Below, piece by piece: positions 1 through 6,152 of a stretch of 9,975 nucleotides of DNA (its first letter is position 1; every line of letters starts with the position of its first letter). Source of the stretch: Gammaproteobacteria bacterium (lineage in GTDB: Bacteria > Pseudomonadota > Gammaproteobacteria > DSM-19610); assembly GCA_011371465.1 (NCBI GenBank), contig DRQL01000108.1:1-9975 (forward strand), written 5' to 3'. The notes under the pieces are model-generated. The model was not told where the DNA came from. It did no database searches and saw only the letters and a program-made list of their open reading frames with translations. The translations under genes and the position numbers were made by a program.

Positions 1-38
1 GCTGACATCTTGCGTTGACATGTACCTGTGTCCTCGTT

Positions 39-1043
39 TCAGTGTTTGGGGGTCGTGCGCCGCCAGGGCTGCGTTGCGAGCAGTGTATCCAGGCCGGGAA
101 TGAACGCTGCGTAACCGAACTGCGTCCAGATGACGCGCTGTTTGCTGTTGAGCACGAAGTTCCTGCCGTGCAGGAAACGGGTGTTGTCCACCATCAGTAC
201 ATCGCCTGCCTGCCATTGGTGGGCAACGCTGAGGGTGTCCGACACCTGTTTCAGCTCGTCGCACACGGCGGCCGGAACTTCACTGCCGTCTTCAAAAGTC
301 GGGAAATCCTTCCAGCCCTGCATGTTGCGGGCGAACAGCAGGAAGCTGCCGAACGCGTACTGATCGCTGAACATGGGTTTGTGGAGGGCCGGTGTGGTAT
401 AGGTGCTGTAAAATACGCCGTCCTCTATGGTGATATCGAGCGGGCAATGCTCGTCCAGGCCGGCCAGTGCCGTTGCCTCCGGGTGTTTGCTGCCGAGCCA
501 CAGTTCACAGTCTTCCGGGGTCATCCGGGTGCGGTAGCGGAATGACCGTTCCAGCAGCAGCTCGCGGGTCTGTTCCGACAACCCTGCCACCACCGCTATG
601 CCATCGCACAGCAGGGTTTCCCCGCCGACCAGCGGTGGCGATTTGCAGGCAAACCAGGCGATGTCGGGCCGGGTCGGCATGCTCGACATTTCCGGGTGCA
701 GGGGGAAAGCCTCGTGCCCCAGGTTGACGGTCTGGATACGCCGGTCGGGCGAGACGTTTTCCCGCCCGCGGGCGCGGTTGACGATAAAGTTGCTGCAGTA
801 CGCGGCGGCCAGCGCATGGAACGACTCGTGGTCCAGCGGAAAACCGCGGAACAGGATAGCGCCGTGTTCGCGAAATGCGGCTATAACATCCTGTTTATCA
901 ACTGAGTTCAGTGCCTGATCAGCGTTCTGCGGGGTAATTACCGCGTAATTGACCCCGGCTTCAGGCCGGGTGATTTCTGTTTTCAACGTCTTCTCCACAT
1001 GGACCGGCCTGCTTGTCCGGTGGCATGTCTCGCTGCGCGCCAC
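39..1043 (-). CDS. TauD/TfdA-like Fe(II)/2-oxoglutarate-dependent dioxygenase
   Basis: The 334-residue product resembles the TauD/TfdA (clavaminate synthase-like) fold, soluble cytoplasmic enzymes that couple 2-oxoglutarate decarboxylation to hydroxylation of a small or carrier-bound substrate. The N-terminal signature FREHGAILFRGFPLD is at about residues 57-71. The iron ligands are probably H116 and E118 (LHPEMSS, an HxE rather than HxD variant) and the distal H292 (FLHGR). R303 (KQRVIWTQFG) is the likely 2-oxoglutarate-binding arginine. The facial triad looks intact, so activity is expected. The longest frame opens with GTG at 1043 and no good ribosome site. A TTG at 986-984 preceded by GGAGAA (996-991) is an attractive alternative giving a 315-residue protein of normal family length. 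The gene is divergent from the sulfotransferase-like gene on its right. The substrate is not deducible. Confidence 0.9.
   Translation of the reverse strand: MARSETCHRTSRPVHVEKTLKTEITRPEAGVNYAVITPQNADQALNSVDKQDVIAAFREHGAILFRGFPLDHESFHALAAAYCSNFIVNRARGRENVSPDRRIQTVNLGHEAFPLHPEMSSMPTRPDIAWFACKSPPLVGGETLLCDGIAVVAGLSEQTRELLLERSFRYRTRMTPEDCELWLGSKHPEATALAGLDEHCPLDITIEDGVFYSTYTTPALHKPMFSDQYAFGSFLLFARNMQGWKDFPTFEDGSEVPAAVCDELKQVSDTLSVAHQWQAGDVLMVDNTRFLHGRNFVLNSKQRVIWTQFGYAAFIPGLDTLLATQPWRRTTPKH
984..996 (-). promoter_or_regulatory. Ribosome binding site with alternative TTG start for the dioxygenase gene
   Basis: On the minus strand GGAGAA (996-991) is followed after GACG by TTG (986-984), which is in frame with the dioxygenase. 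The GGAG core lies six bases from the TTG, good Shine-Dalgarno spacing. The GTG that opens the longest frame, at 1043, has only a weak purine stretch before it. Residues 1-19 of the long form are rich in Arg and His and do not look like dioxygenase sequence, whereas the recognisable fold begins soon after the TTG. The choice of start is inference. Confidence 0.45.
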
Positions 1044-1078
1044 CCCGTTTCAGGCAGGACCCCCTGTACTCCTGATAA

Positions 1079-1107
1079 TTGACGCGCGAGAATGCAAATT
1101 CTAACAC
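1079..1107 (+). promoter_or_regulatory. Candidate sigma-70-type promoter of the sulfotransferase-like gene
   Basis: TTGACG (1079-1084) matches the -35 consensus in five of six positions. It is followed after 17 bp by TAACAC (1102-1107), which matches the -10 consensus in only three. The start codon lies at 1123, with a weak purine-rich GGCGAG (1110-1115) seven bases upstream as a possible ribosome site. The -10 box is poor, so this is tentative. Confidence 0.3.
1089..1102. repeat. Small palindrome in the divergent control region
   Basis: AGAAT-GCAA-ATTCT is a perfect 5-bp inverted repeat around a 4-bp centre. It sits between the candidate -35 and -10 elements of the rightward gene, in the 79-bp space between two divergent starts. 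That is where an operator for both genes could lie. A 5-bp arm is short and could be chance. Confidence 0.3.
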
Positions 1108-1122
1108 ACGGCGAGACTGCAT

Positions 1123-2178
1123 ATGAATACGCCCCCCCCGGGCTTTGAGTGGGACGCGCTTTTCCACCGGCCGGATCACTACCTGCTGGAATTTTCCGGC
1201 CCCCAGGCAGTGTTTGTTCCCATGACGAGGGAGAGCTACGCACGCTCCATTTTCACCGACCGGCAGCGCATCGTGCCGGCACACCCCTCCGGCCGGGGTG
1301 TCGACCTCAACCGGCTGCTGGCGCGTTTCGACGCCGAGAGCATACCTTCGCGACCGCTGCGCTTCATTTTCCACCTTGCCCACGGCGGCTCGACCCTGCT
1401 TTCCCGGGCGCTGGACTGCCCCGGCCGGAGCCTGGTCATCCGCGAGCCTTTCCCGCTGCGGCAGCTGGCGGGCGAAGACCTGTCGGCCATACCCGGCACC
1501 ATGGATACGGCCTTATGGGAGAAACGACTGCGCCTGGTGGTGGCGCTGCTGGGCCGGCGTTACAGCGATTCGGAAGCGGTCATCGTAAAAGCCAACGTGC
1601 CGGTCAACTTTATACTGCCGCAGCTGTTGGCGACACAGGAAGATGCCCGCGGCATCCTGCTGTACTCCGGTTTGCGGCAGTACCTGGTCTCGGTGCTGAA
1701 GGGGCCGGATCACCGGCGCTGGGTGGGTAACGTGATCCGGCAGCTGGAGGGCGGTGTGAAACGCATTGCAGCCCTGTCATCGGTGCGGGTGGCGGCGCTT
1801 GCGCCGCCCGAGGCGGCCGCGTGCCTGTGGCTGGCGCAGATGGTCCAGTATGTACGTATCCTGGAGGCGCACGATGGCATGAAGTCGCTCGACTCGGATG
1901 TGTTTTTCGAACAGCCACAGGCTACGTTGCAGGCCATTGCCGATTTTTACGGGCTTGAGCTGTCACACGGCGAACTCGAAGATATTGTCGCGGGTGAGCT
2001 ATTCTCCCGTCACGCGAAGCTACCCGGAAGGAGCTACGATAACGCAGCGCGCAAGGCGGATATGGAACGACATGCCAGGGAAAACGAGCGGGATATTTCA
2101 GAGGGCCTGCGTTGGGCGGAGCGTTTCCTGCCCGACCTTGACCTGCCTCCGGTTCTTCCCGCTGCGATAATATCGTGA
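1123..2178 (+). CDS. Sulfotransferase-like P-loop protein
   Basis: The 351-residue product has the layout of divergent bacterial sulfotransferases. A P-loop-like FIFHLAHGGSTLLSRAL at residues 81-97 matches the 5'-phosphosulfate-binding loop, with GGST in place of the usual RSGT. An REP follows at 107-109, then a second strand with lysine, VIVKANVPVNF (153-163). LLYSGLRQYLVSVLKG (179-194) lies where the 3'-phosphate-binding Arg/Ser segment is expected. The C-terminal part (about 300-336) is charged and helical and ends in LRWAERF. There is no signal peptide or membrane segment, so it should act in the cytoplasm, probably with PAPS. The loop departs enough from the classical motif that another nucleotide or a degenerate function is possible. 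It is divergent from the dioxygenase gene and convergent with the TPR-sulfotransferase gene, 27 bp away. Substrate unknown. Confidence 0.85.
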   Translation: MNTPPPGFEWDALFHRPDHYLLEFSGPQAVFVPMTRESYARSIFTDRQRIVPAHPSGRGVDLNRLLARFDAESIPSRPLRFIFHLAHGGSTLLSRALDCPGRSLVIREPFPLRQLAGEDLSAIPGTMDTALWEKRLRLVVALLGRRYSDSEAVIVKANVPVNFILPQLLATQEDARGILLYSGLRQYLVSVLKGPDHRRWVGNVIRQLEGGVKRIAALSSVRVAALAPPEAAACLWLAQMVQYVRILEAHDGMKSLDSDVFFEQPQATLQAIADFYGLELSHGELEDIVAGELFSRHAKLPGRSYDNAARKADMERHARENERDISEGLRWAERFLPDLDLPPVLPAAIIS

Positions 2179-2181
2179 GCA

Positions 2182-2211
2182 GGGTGGGAACAATGCTGTT
2201 CCGGTTCACCC
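2182..2211. terminator. Hairpin between convergent genes, possible weak bidirectional terminator
   Basis: GGAACA (2187-2192), loop ATGC, TGTTCC (2197-2202) forms a perfect 6-bp stem. It can be extended by GGGTG (2182-2186) against CACCC (2207-2211) across a four-base GGTT bulge. It lies exactly in the 27-bp space between the stops of two convergent genes, overlapping the end of the minus-strand gene. No clear T-tract follows on either strand, so classic intrinsic termination is doubtful. Confidence 0.35.
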
Positions 2212-3975
2212 GGACTTTAACGCTTCGTGCAAGGGGGCCAGGAATTCGGCATAGTTTTTCCAGCGCGACACGGAGGATGTGTACAGCGGCCGGCGTACCT
2301 GGTCGTAGCTGGCGGTTGCCACGTAGCGCTGCGTCTTGTGAAAATCATGACAGCGGTCGTCCCAGTCCAGTCCGCAGAAGTCAATCATTTGCCGGCTGAC
2401 CCGTTCCCGGTCGCTGATCAGTTCCTCGTACTGTACTTCCAGCATCGGCAGGCTCAGCACGTCGCGCCAGTGCTGCATGACCCGCTCGTAGCTGCGGTAG
2501 AAGGTGCCAAGATCGCGTAAATCGTAGGAATACGGGTGTGAGCGGGAAAAATCCTGGAAGTAGCAGGACAGGCAGGTATCCAGCGGGTCGCGCATGCTGT
2601 GGATGATGCGCGCAGCGGGGAACAGTTGTTCAATCAGGCCGAGGTACATGAAGTTGCCGGGCATCTTGTCCACTACTCGTGCTGCGTCCGGTGACAGTGC
2701 ATCGATCTGGTCCAGGTAGCTCTGCGCAAGCACATCCAGCTCTGCCGGGGTCAGCCCCGGCATGCAGTGCGGGTAGGCTTGTGGTTTCTTCAGGGTGGCC
2801 TGCACTGAGCCTGCAATCTGTATGACATGAATCAGTTCCCCCGCGCCGAACACCGCCGGGTGGCTGGCGAGTATCTGTTCGATCAGGCTGGTGCCGGAGC
2901 GCGGCATGCCGACGACGAATACCGGTCGCCCGGAGCGGGTGCCGGAGCGCGGCAGGGTGTTCATCCGTTCGTGAGAATAGACCGCGATCGTTGCCTGTAC
3001 ATTGGCTTCGCGCGCCCCGGCATCGTAATCGGCGTTTTTGAGGTCGTTGCCTTTCCGGTAGTGCCCGAAGGCCTTGCCGTATTCCCGGTTCTTGTCGTAC
3101 AGGTTTCCCAGGTTGAAATGCAGGTTGCGCCGGGCGGTTACCGAAAGGGGCGGCTCGCTGTCGAGCCGCCGTTCCAGTAACGGAATCGCCGCCCCGGGAT
3201 CGTCGCTGCTGCTGCACAGCGCTGCCCAGGCCAGCAGGATGTTGACTTCGCTGTTGCCGGCATCCACCAGCGTGGCCAGGCGCTCCCGCGCCTTGTCCAG
3301 TTTGCCCTTGTGCTGGTCGATGGTTGCGGCGAGGGAAATCGCCTCAATATTGACGGGGTCCTGTTCCAGCGCCGTTTCGACCAGTTTTTCCGCCTCGTCC
3401 GGTTCTCCCAGTGGCATCAGGGTGGCGGCGAGTGCGATACAGGCATCGATATAGCCCGGTTTGAGCTGGAGGGCTTCGCGAATATGCGACACCGCCTGGG
3501 GTTGCTTCCCCGCCAGGGACAGCACGACACCGATGCCCAGCCGGGCTGCCGCGTGCCGCGGGTTGATCTGCAGTGCCTGCTGGTAGTGCTCCAGCGCTTG
3601 CTGAAGATCGCCCAGCATCTGCTGCGCGTTGCCCAGTCCCCAGTGTGCCTGGGCAATACGCGGGTTGAAACGCAGCGCCTGCCTGAAGAAGTCGATGGCC
3701 CCGGTCCACTCGCCCTGCCGTAACAGGACATACCCCAGGCCGTGTGCAGCTTCGGCAAACTCCGGTTTGATGTGCAGGGCCTCGCGGTAGGCTGCGCTGG
3801 CTTCGTCCAGCCGGTCGAGTTCTGCGCAGGCGCGGCCGAGCATGAACCATGCGTCGGCTGCGCGTGGCAGCAGGTGGACCAGCCGGCTGCAGTGCTCCGC
3901 GGTTGCCGGCCAGTCGCCACGCTGTGACGCGGCCATTGCCCGATCCGACAGTTGTTGTACGTCTTCGCCTGGCAT
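2206..3975 (-). CDS. TPR-repeat sulfotransferase (tyrosylprotein-sulfotransferase-like)
   Basis: The 589-residue product has two parts. Residues about 9-310 are tandem tetratricopeptide repeats (for example AEAAHGLGYVLLRQGEWTGA) that would bind a protein or carrier partner. Residues about 350-585 are a Sulfotransfer_3-type domain that moves sulfate from PAPS to a hydroxyl group. PVFVVGMPRSGTS (351-363) is the 5'-phosphosulfate loop, E380 in GAGEL aligns with the catalytic glutamate of tyrosylprotein sulfotransferases, DKMPGN is at 436-441, and RIIHSMRDPLDTCLS (456-470) is the 3'-phosphate site. All key motifs are intact. There is no signal peptide or membrane segment. ATG at 3975 lies 23 bp after the cmoA-like stop with only a weak ribosome site, and this is the last gene of the leftward operon. 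It is a paralogue of the 840-residue protein at 6153-8675. Whether the acceptor is protein, glycan or metabolite cannot be seen. Confidence 0.93.
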   Translation of the reverse strand: MPGEDVQQLSDRAMAASQRGDWPATAEHCSRLVHLLPRAADAWFMLGRACAELDRLDEASAAYREALHIKPEFAEAAHGLGYVLLRQGEWTGAIDFFRQALRFNPRIAQAHWGLGNAQQMLGDLQQALEHYQQALQINPRHAAARLGIGVVLSLAGKQPQAVSHIREALQLKPGYIDACIALAATLMPLGEPDEAEKLVETALEQDPVNIEAISLAATIDQHKGKLDKARERLATLVDAGNSEVNILLAWAALCSSSDDPGAAIPLLERRLDSEPPLSVTARRNLHFNLGNLYDKNREYGKAFGHYRKGNDLKNADYDAGAREANVQATIAVYSHERMNTLPRSGTRSGRPVFVVGMPRSGTSLIEQILASHPAVFGAGELIHVIQIAGSVQATLKKPQAYPHCMPGLTPAELDVLAQSYLDQIDALSPDAARVVDKMPGNFMYLGLIEQLFPAARIIHSMRDPLDTCLSCYFQDFSRSHPYSYDLRDLGTFYRSYERVMQHWRDVLSLPMLEVQYEELISDRERVSRQMIDFCGLDWDDRCHDFHKTQRYVATASYDQVRRPLYTSSVSRWKNYAEFLAPLHEALKSG

Positions 3976-3998
3976 CAGGGTTTGCTTCGTCCGCCGGG

Positions 3999-4730
3999 CT
4001 AGCGGATGCCAATGTAGCTGGCGAAGTTGTACCAGCGGAAAATCATGTCGACTTTGGTAAAGCCGGCCTCGCGCAGCGCGACCAGTTGCTGTTCGGGTGT
4101 AATCGGCCGCAACACATTTTCCAGCGCCTCGCGTTTCTGTGAAATTTCCAGTTCGGAATACCCGTTGCGGCGTTTGAAGTCGTAGTAGAGCTCGGTCAGC
4201 AATTCCTGTACGTGTGGTTCATCCACCCGGATCTTTTCGCTGAGCATGAACACGCCATCCTTGCGCAGCCCGTCGTGAATGGTTTTCAGCACCTGCGGTC
4301 TCTTGTCCGGATCCAGGAACTGCAGGGTGTAGTTCATGACCACCAGGTCCGCGTCCTGAATGTCCGTGTCCTCGATATTCCGGCAGTGGAGTGTGCAGTC
4401 TTTAACGCCCGTGGATGAAATTTTCTCCCGGCACTTGACCAGCATGCTTTCCGAGTTGTCGATGCCGACAAAGCGCGGCTGTACGCCGCTTGCGGCCAGG
4501 TGCCTGGAGAGAATGCTGATGGTAGTGCCGGTGGAGCAGCCCAGGTCGTAGACTCGCCCTGGATCCGGGCAGGCGCGGTCCACGATATCGAGCAGGATAC
4601 GGTGGATCTCGTCGTAAAACGGCACGGACCGGGAGACCATGTCATCGAAGACATCGGCAACCTCCCGGTTGAACTCGAAGGCTGTGCCGGGACTCAGGTG
4701 TTTGTCGAATACCTTGTCTTTTCCGCTCAT
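3999..4730 (-). CDS. cmoA: CmoA-like carboxy-S-adenosylmethionine synthase
   Basis: The 243-residue class I Rossmann protein matches E. coli CmoA almost end to end from memory. CmoA turns SAM plus prephenate into carboxy-SAM, used by CmoB to make cmo5U at the tRNA wobble position. Visible are VADVFDDMVSRSVPFY (24-39), the SAM loop VYDLGCSTG (60-68), IDNS (90-93), NYTLQFL (133-139) and the family-diagnostic FKRRNGYSELEISQKR (185-200). The last Arg of that motif corresponds to Arg199 of E. coli CmoA, which contacts the carboxylate of carboxy-SAM, so a true carboxy-SAM synthase is favoured over a plain methyltransferase. The ATG overlaps the stop of the upstream methyltransferase gene (ATGA, 4730-4727), implying translational coupling. 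No cmoB, the usual neighbour, is in the window. It could be the housekeeping enzyme or a specialised paralogue serving this operon. Confidence 0.82.
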   Translation of the reverse strand: MSGKDKVFDKHLSPGTAFEFNREVADVFDDMVSRSVPFYDEIHRILLDIVDRACPDPGRVYDLGCSTGTTISILSRHLAASGVQPRFVGIDNSESMLVKCREKISSTGVKDCTLHCRNIEDTDIQDADLVVMNYTLQFLDPDKRPQVLKTIHDGLRKDGVFMLSEKIRVDEPHVQELLTELYYDFKRRNGYSELEISQKREALENVLRPITPEQQLVALREAGFTKVDMIFRWYNFASYIGIR

Positions 4731-5671
4731 TCTTTAACCGCCGTGAAGTACAGGCAATCATACACGGTGCGCTGGCAGCTCTCACGGGGCGCGAGGTGCG
4801 GCTTGGTCGAGAATCCGTGCTCGATAACCCGGAAACCCGAGGCGTTGACAATGGCCAGGACTTCTTCCGCCGTGTAGTTGATGCCGGGTCGAAAGGACAT
4901 GGCGCCGTAGTTCACCCAGTAGCCGCCCGGCTGAAGAATCCGCTGCAGTCGCGGCGCGAAATCCCGCAGGTCCTCGCCGACGGCGTCGATCAGGAAGGGT
5001 GTCAGGATGGCATGGAAAGCGTGCTCTGCGAACGGCAGGCTGGTGGCGTCCGCCAGCATGAAAAGAAAATCATTGTCCGGTTTGCGCGGGGCGCGGAGCT
5101 TCCACAGCGTGACATTGTCCTGCGCGTTGCGAACGTTGTTCGGCTGGATCTGGTACAGGTTCAGTTCGCCGCCCGACACAATGCGGGAGGCGCCAAGTAA
5201 CATGAGTGGAGCAATGTCGACGGACACGGTGAGCGGGCAGTTGTAATGGTTGTGCAGGTTGTAGGCATCCCGGCATGCGCCTGCCCCGAGCACCAGCAGG
5301 GATTCCAGCGCGAGGTCGTCGGGCAGGATTTCCCGGACCTGGTCGCACAGGATGTCGACTTCGCCGGTTTCCCACCCCCAGTCGCGCAGCAGGTATACCA
5401 TGAGCATGAAGGAGCCCAGTGCGTCGGCATGATCTTCAGGGGGCGTGCCCGGTCCGAGGTCTTGTTGCGGCGCCATTAACTCCAGGATGGTCCGCAGGTT
5501 GTCCGCCCGCGCCCGGGTGACTTTTTTCAGGCGTTCCCTCAGCGGCGGGTAGGTGGAGGGGGATGCGATCAGGCGCTGGTTGGATTCGATGTTACGCTGC
5601 TGGGAGGCGATGTAATTGGCAAAGCGGTTTTGCCACAGGCCGATGAATTTACCGGGATCGGGCATCAGCAC
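4727..5671 (-). CDS. N2227-like (carnosine N-methyltransferase-like) SAM-dependent methyltransferase
   Basis: From the GTG at 5671 the product has 314 residues, but the real protein is probably longer (see the zinc-ribbon entry just upstream). FMLMVYLLRDWGWETGEVD (88-106) is typical of the N2227 family. LLVLGAGACRDAYNL (125-139) is the SAM-binding loop and FLFMLADATSLPF (202-214) the acidic region. TPFLIDAVGEDL (224-235) followed by LQPGGYWVNYGAMSF (246-260) closely recalls the 'F-D-T...LKPGG-W-N-GPL' block of carnosine N-methyltransferase. Family members transfer a methyl group to a nitrogen of a histidine-type substrate; that this one does so is inference. The GTG has no ribosome site and falls in the middle of a folded domain, so it is unlikely to be the true start. 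Its stop overlaps the cmoA-like start. It is the promoter-proximal gene of the leftward operon. Confidence 0.85.
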   Translation of the reverse strand: MLMPDPGKFIGLWQNRFANYIASQQRNIESNQRLIASPSTYPPLRERLKKVTRARADNLRTILELMAPQQDLGPGTPPEDHADALGSFMLMVYLLRDWGWETGEVDILCDQVREILPDDLALESLLVLGAGACRDAYNLHNHYNCPLTVSVDIAPLMLLGASRIVSGGELNLYQIQPNNVRNAQDNVTLWKLRAPRKPDNDFLFMLADATSLPFAEHAFHAILTPFLIDAVGEDLRDFAPRLQRILQPGGYWVNYGAMSFRPGINYTAEEVLAIVNASGFRVIEHGFSTKPHLAPRESCQRTVYDCLYFTAVKE

Positions 5672-5833
5672 CGGTATGTCGGTAAGCAGCGGGAAATCCT
5701 GTCCGCAGTTGCTGCAGGCCAGCTGGTCCCCGAGACGGAGTGTGCCGGAACAGGCGGGGCACTGCAGTTTGTCCGAGGCGAGGAGTTTTTCGATATTGTC
5801 ATTTATTGGCTGTATGCCGGGGATTGCCGCCGA
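5672..5833 (-). other. In-frame zinc-ribbon coding extension of the N2227-like gene, without a normal start codon
   Basis: The reading frame of the methyltransferase stays open upstream of the GTG to a TGA at 5836-5834. It encodes a Trm112-like zinc ribbon: KLQCPACSGTLRLG, then LACSNCGQDFPLLTDIPVLM, with cysteine codons at 5761, 5752, 5716 and 5707 (CPAC-x11-CSNC). This flows straight into the methyltransferase, so the domain is almost certainly part of the protein. No ATG, GTG or TTG exists in the frame between the TGA and 5671. Either a rare codon starts it (ATA at 5806 would give a natural N-terminus NDNIEKLLASDKLQC), or one base is missing. An ATG at 5802 in the next frame would give MTISKKLLASDKLQC if the AAAAA run (5790-5786) had six A's. 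Trm112 domains support several RNA and protein methyltransferases. Confidence 0.75.
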
Positions 5834-5842
5834 TCAGATATC

Positions 5843-5898
5843 AATTAATATGCATGTTGAGTTATATTTTAATTAATGTAAACAACAAGTTATATTTT
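5843..5898. repeat. Imperfect 28-bp AT-rich tandem repeat, two copies
   Basis: Copies at 5843-5870 and 5871-5898 abut directly and agree in 20 of 28 positions. Both begin AATTAAT and end AGTTATATTTT, while the middle ten bases are mostly different. The conserved edges with a diverged core suggest paired binding sites rather than a fresh duplication. The repeat lies in the control region between divergent transcription units and overlaps the likely operon promoter. Confidence 0.6.
5861..5888 (-). promoter_or_regulatory. Candidate sigma-70-type promoter of the leftward methyltransferase/sulfotransferase operon
   Basis: On the minus strand TTGTTG (5888-5883) is followed after 16 bp by TATAAC (5866-5861), a five-of-six match to the -10 consensus. 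Transcription would begin near 5854, about 50 bases before the possible starts at 5806 or 5802 and about 180 bases before the GTG at 5671. This placement favours the longer protein with the zinc ribbon. Both elements fall inside the 28-bp tandem repeat, so a protein binding the repeat would control the operon. Confidence 0.45.
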
Positions 5899-6152
5899 GT
5901 TCTCATTGAGGAAGTGCTGCAACCATTGCATGGCTTTGACACGGCCGCCCAGCATATCAGCTTCTTGAGAAACGGTACATTGCGGATTGGACCCGATCAC
6001 TATGACTCGGGAATCCGGCGTTTTCCTTGTGCTGGATTATTCGTTAAAATGTAAGTGTTTGCCAAACCAAGAAGAATAATAAATTCATTGCGACGTTCTC
6101 CCTTGTCCTGCTGAATGACTGTTGCTACCCAGGAAGCTGTGTTTTACAACGT

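Larger units (their letters stand above)
5837..6152. other. AT-rich divergent intergenic region
   Basis: These 316 bp separate the leftward operon from the rightward 840-residue gene. The left third holds the tandem repeat and the leftward promoter. For the rightward gene a possible -10 TAAAAT (6045-6050) has TTTCCT (6022-6027) as a poor -35 at 17 bp. A short perfect palindrome GTTTG-C-CAAAC lies at 6057-6067. AGGAAG (6131-6136) is the nearest Shine-Dalgarno-like stretch to the ATG at 6153, but 16 bases is too far for a standard site. A 66-codon frame (5854-6054, plus strand) has no ribosome site and resembles no family I know; I do not call it a gene. Confidence 0.5.

Noticed and set aside
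15..545. 176-codon plus-strand open frame inside the dioxygenase gene
   Set aside because: It lies antisense to a gene with an intact iron-binding triad and shows no family motif; high GC makes long shadow frames common.
3344..4012. 222-codon minus-strand frame overlapping the TPR part of the 589-residue protein
   Set aside because: It is a shifted frame of the real TPR coding sequence; its product is Arg/Gly/Ala-rich and has no repeat structure.
5936..5960. Perfect TTGACA -35-like hexamer followed by TATCAG
   Set aside because: The spacer is only 13 bp and no acceptable -10 exists at 16 to 18 bp, so it is unlikely to be a promoter.
5854..6054. 66-codon plus-strand frame in the divergent intergenic region
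   Set aside because: It starts inside the AT-rich repeat with no ribosome site and its translation resembles nothing I know; more likely chance.
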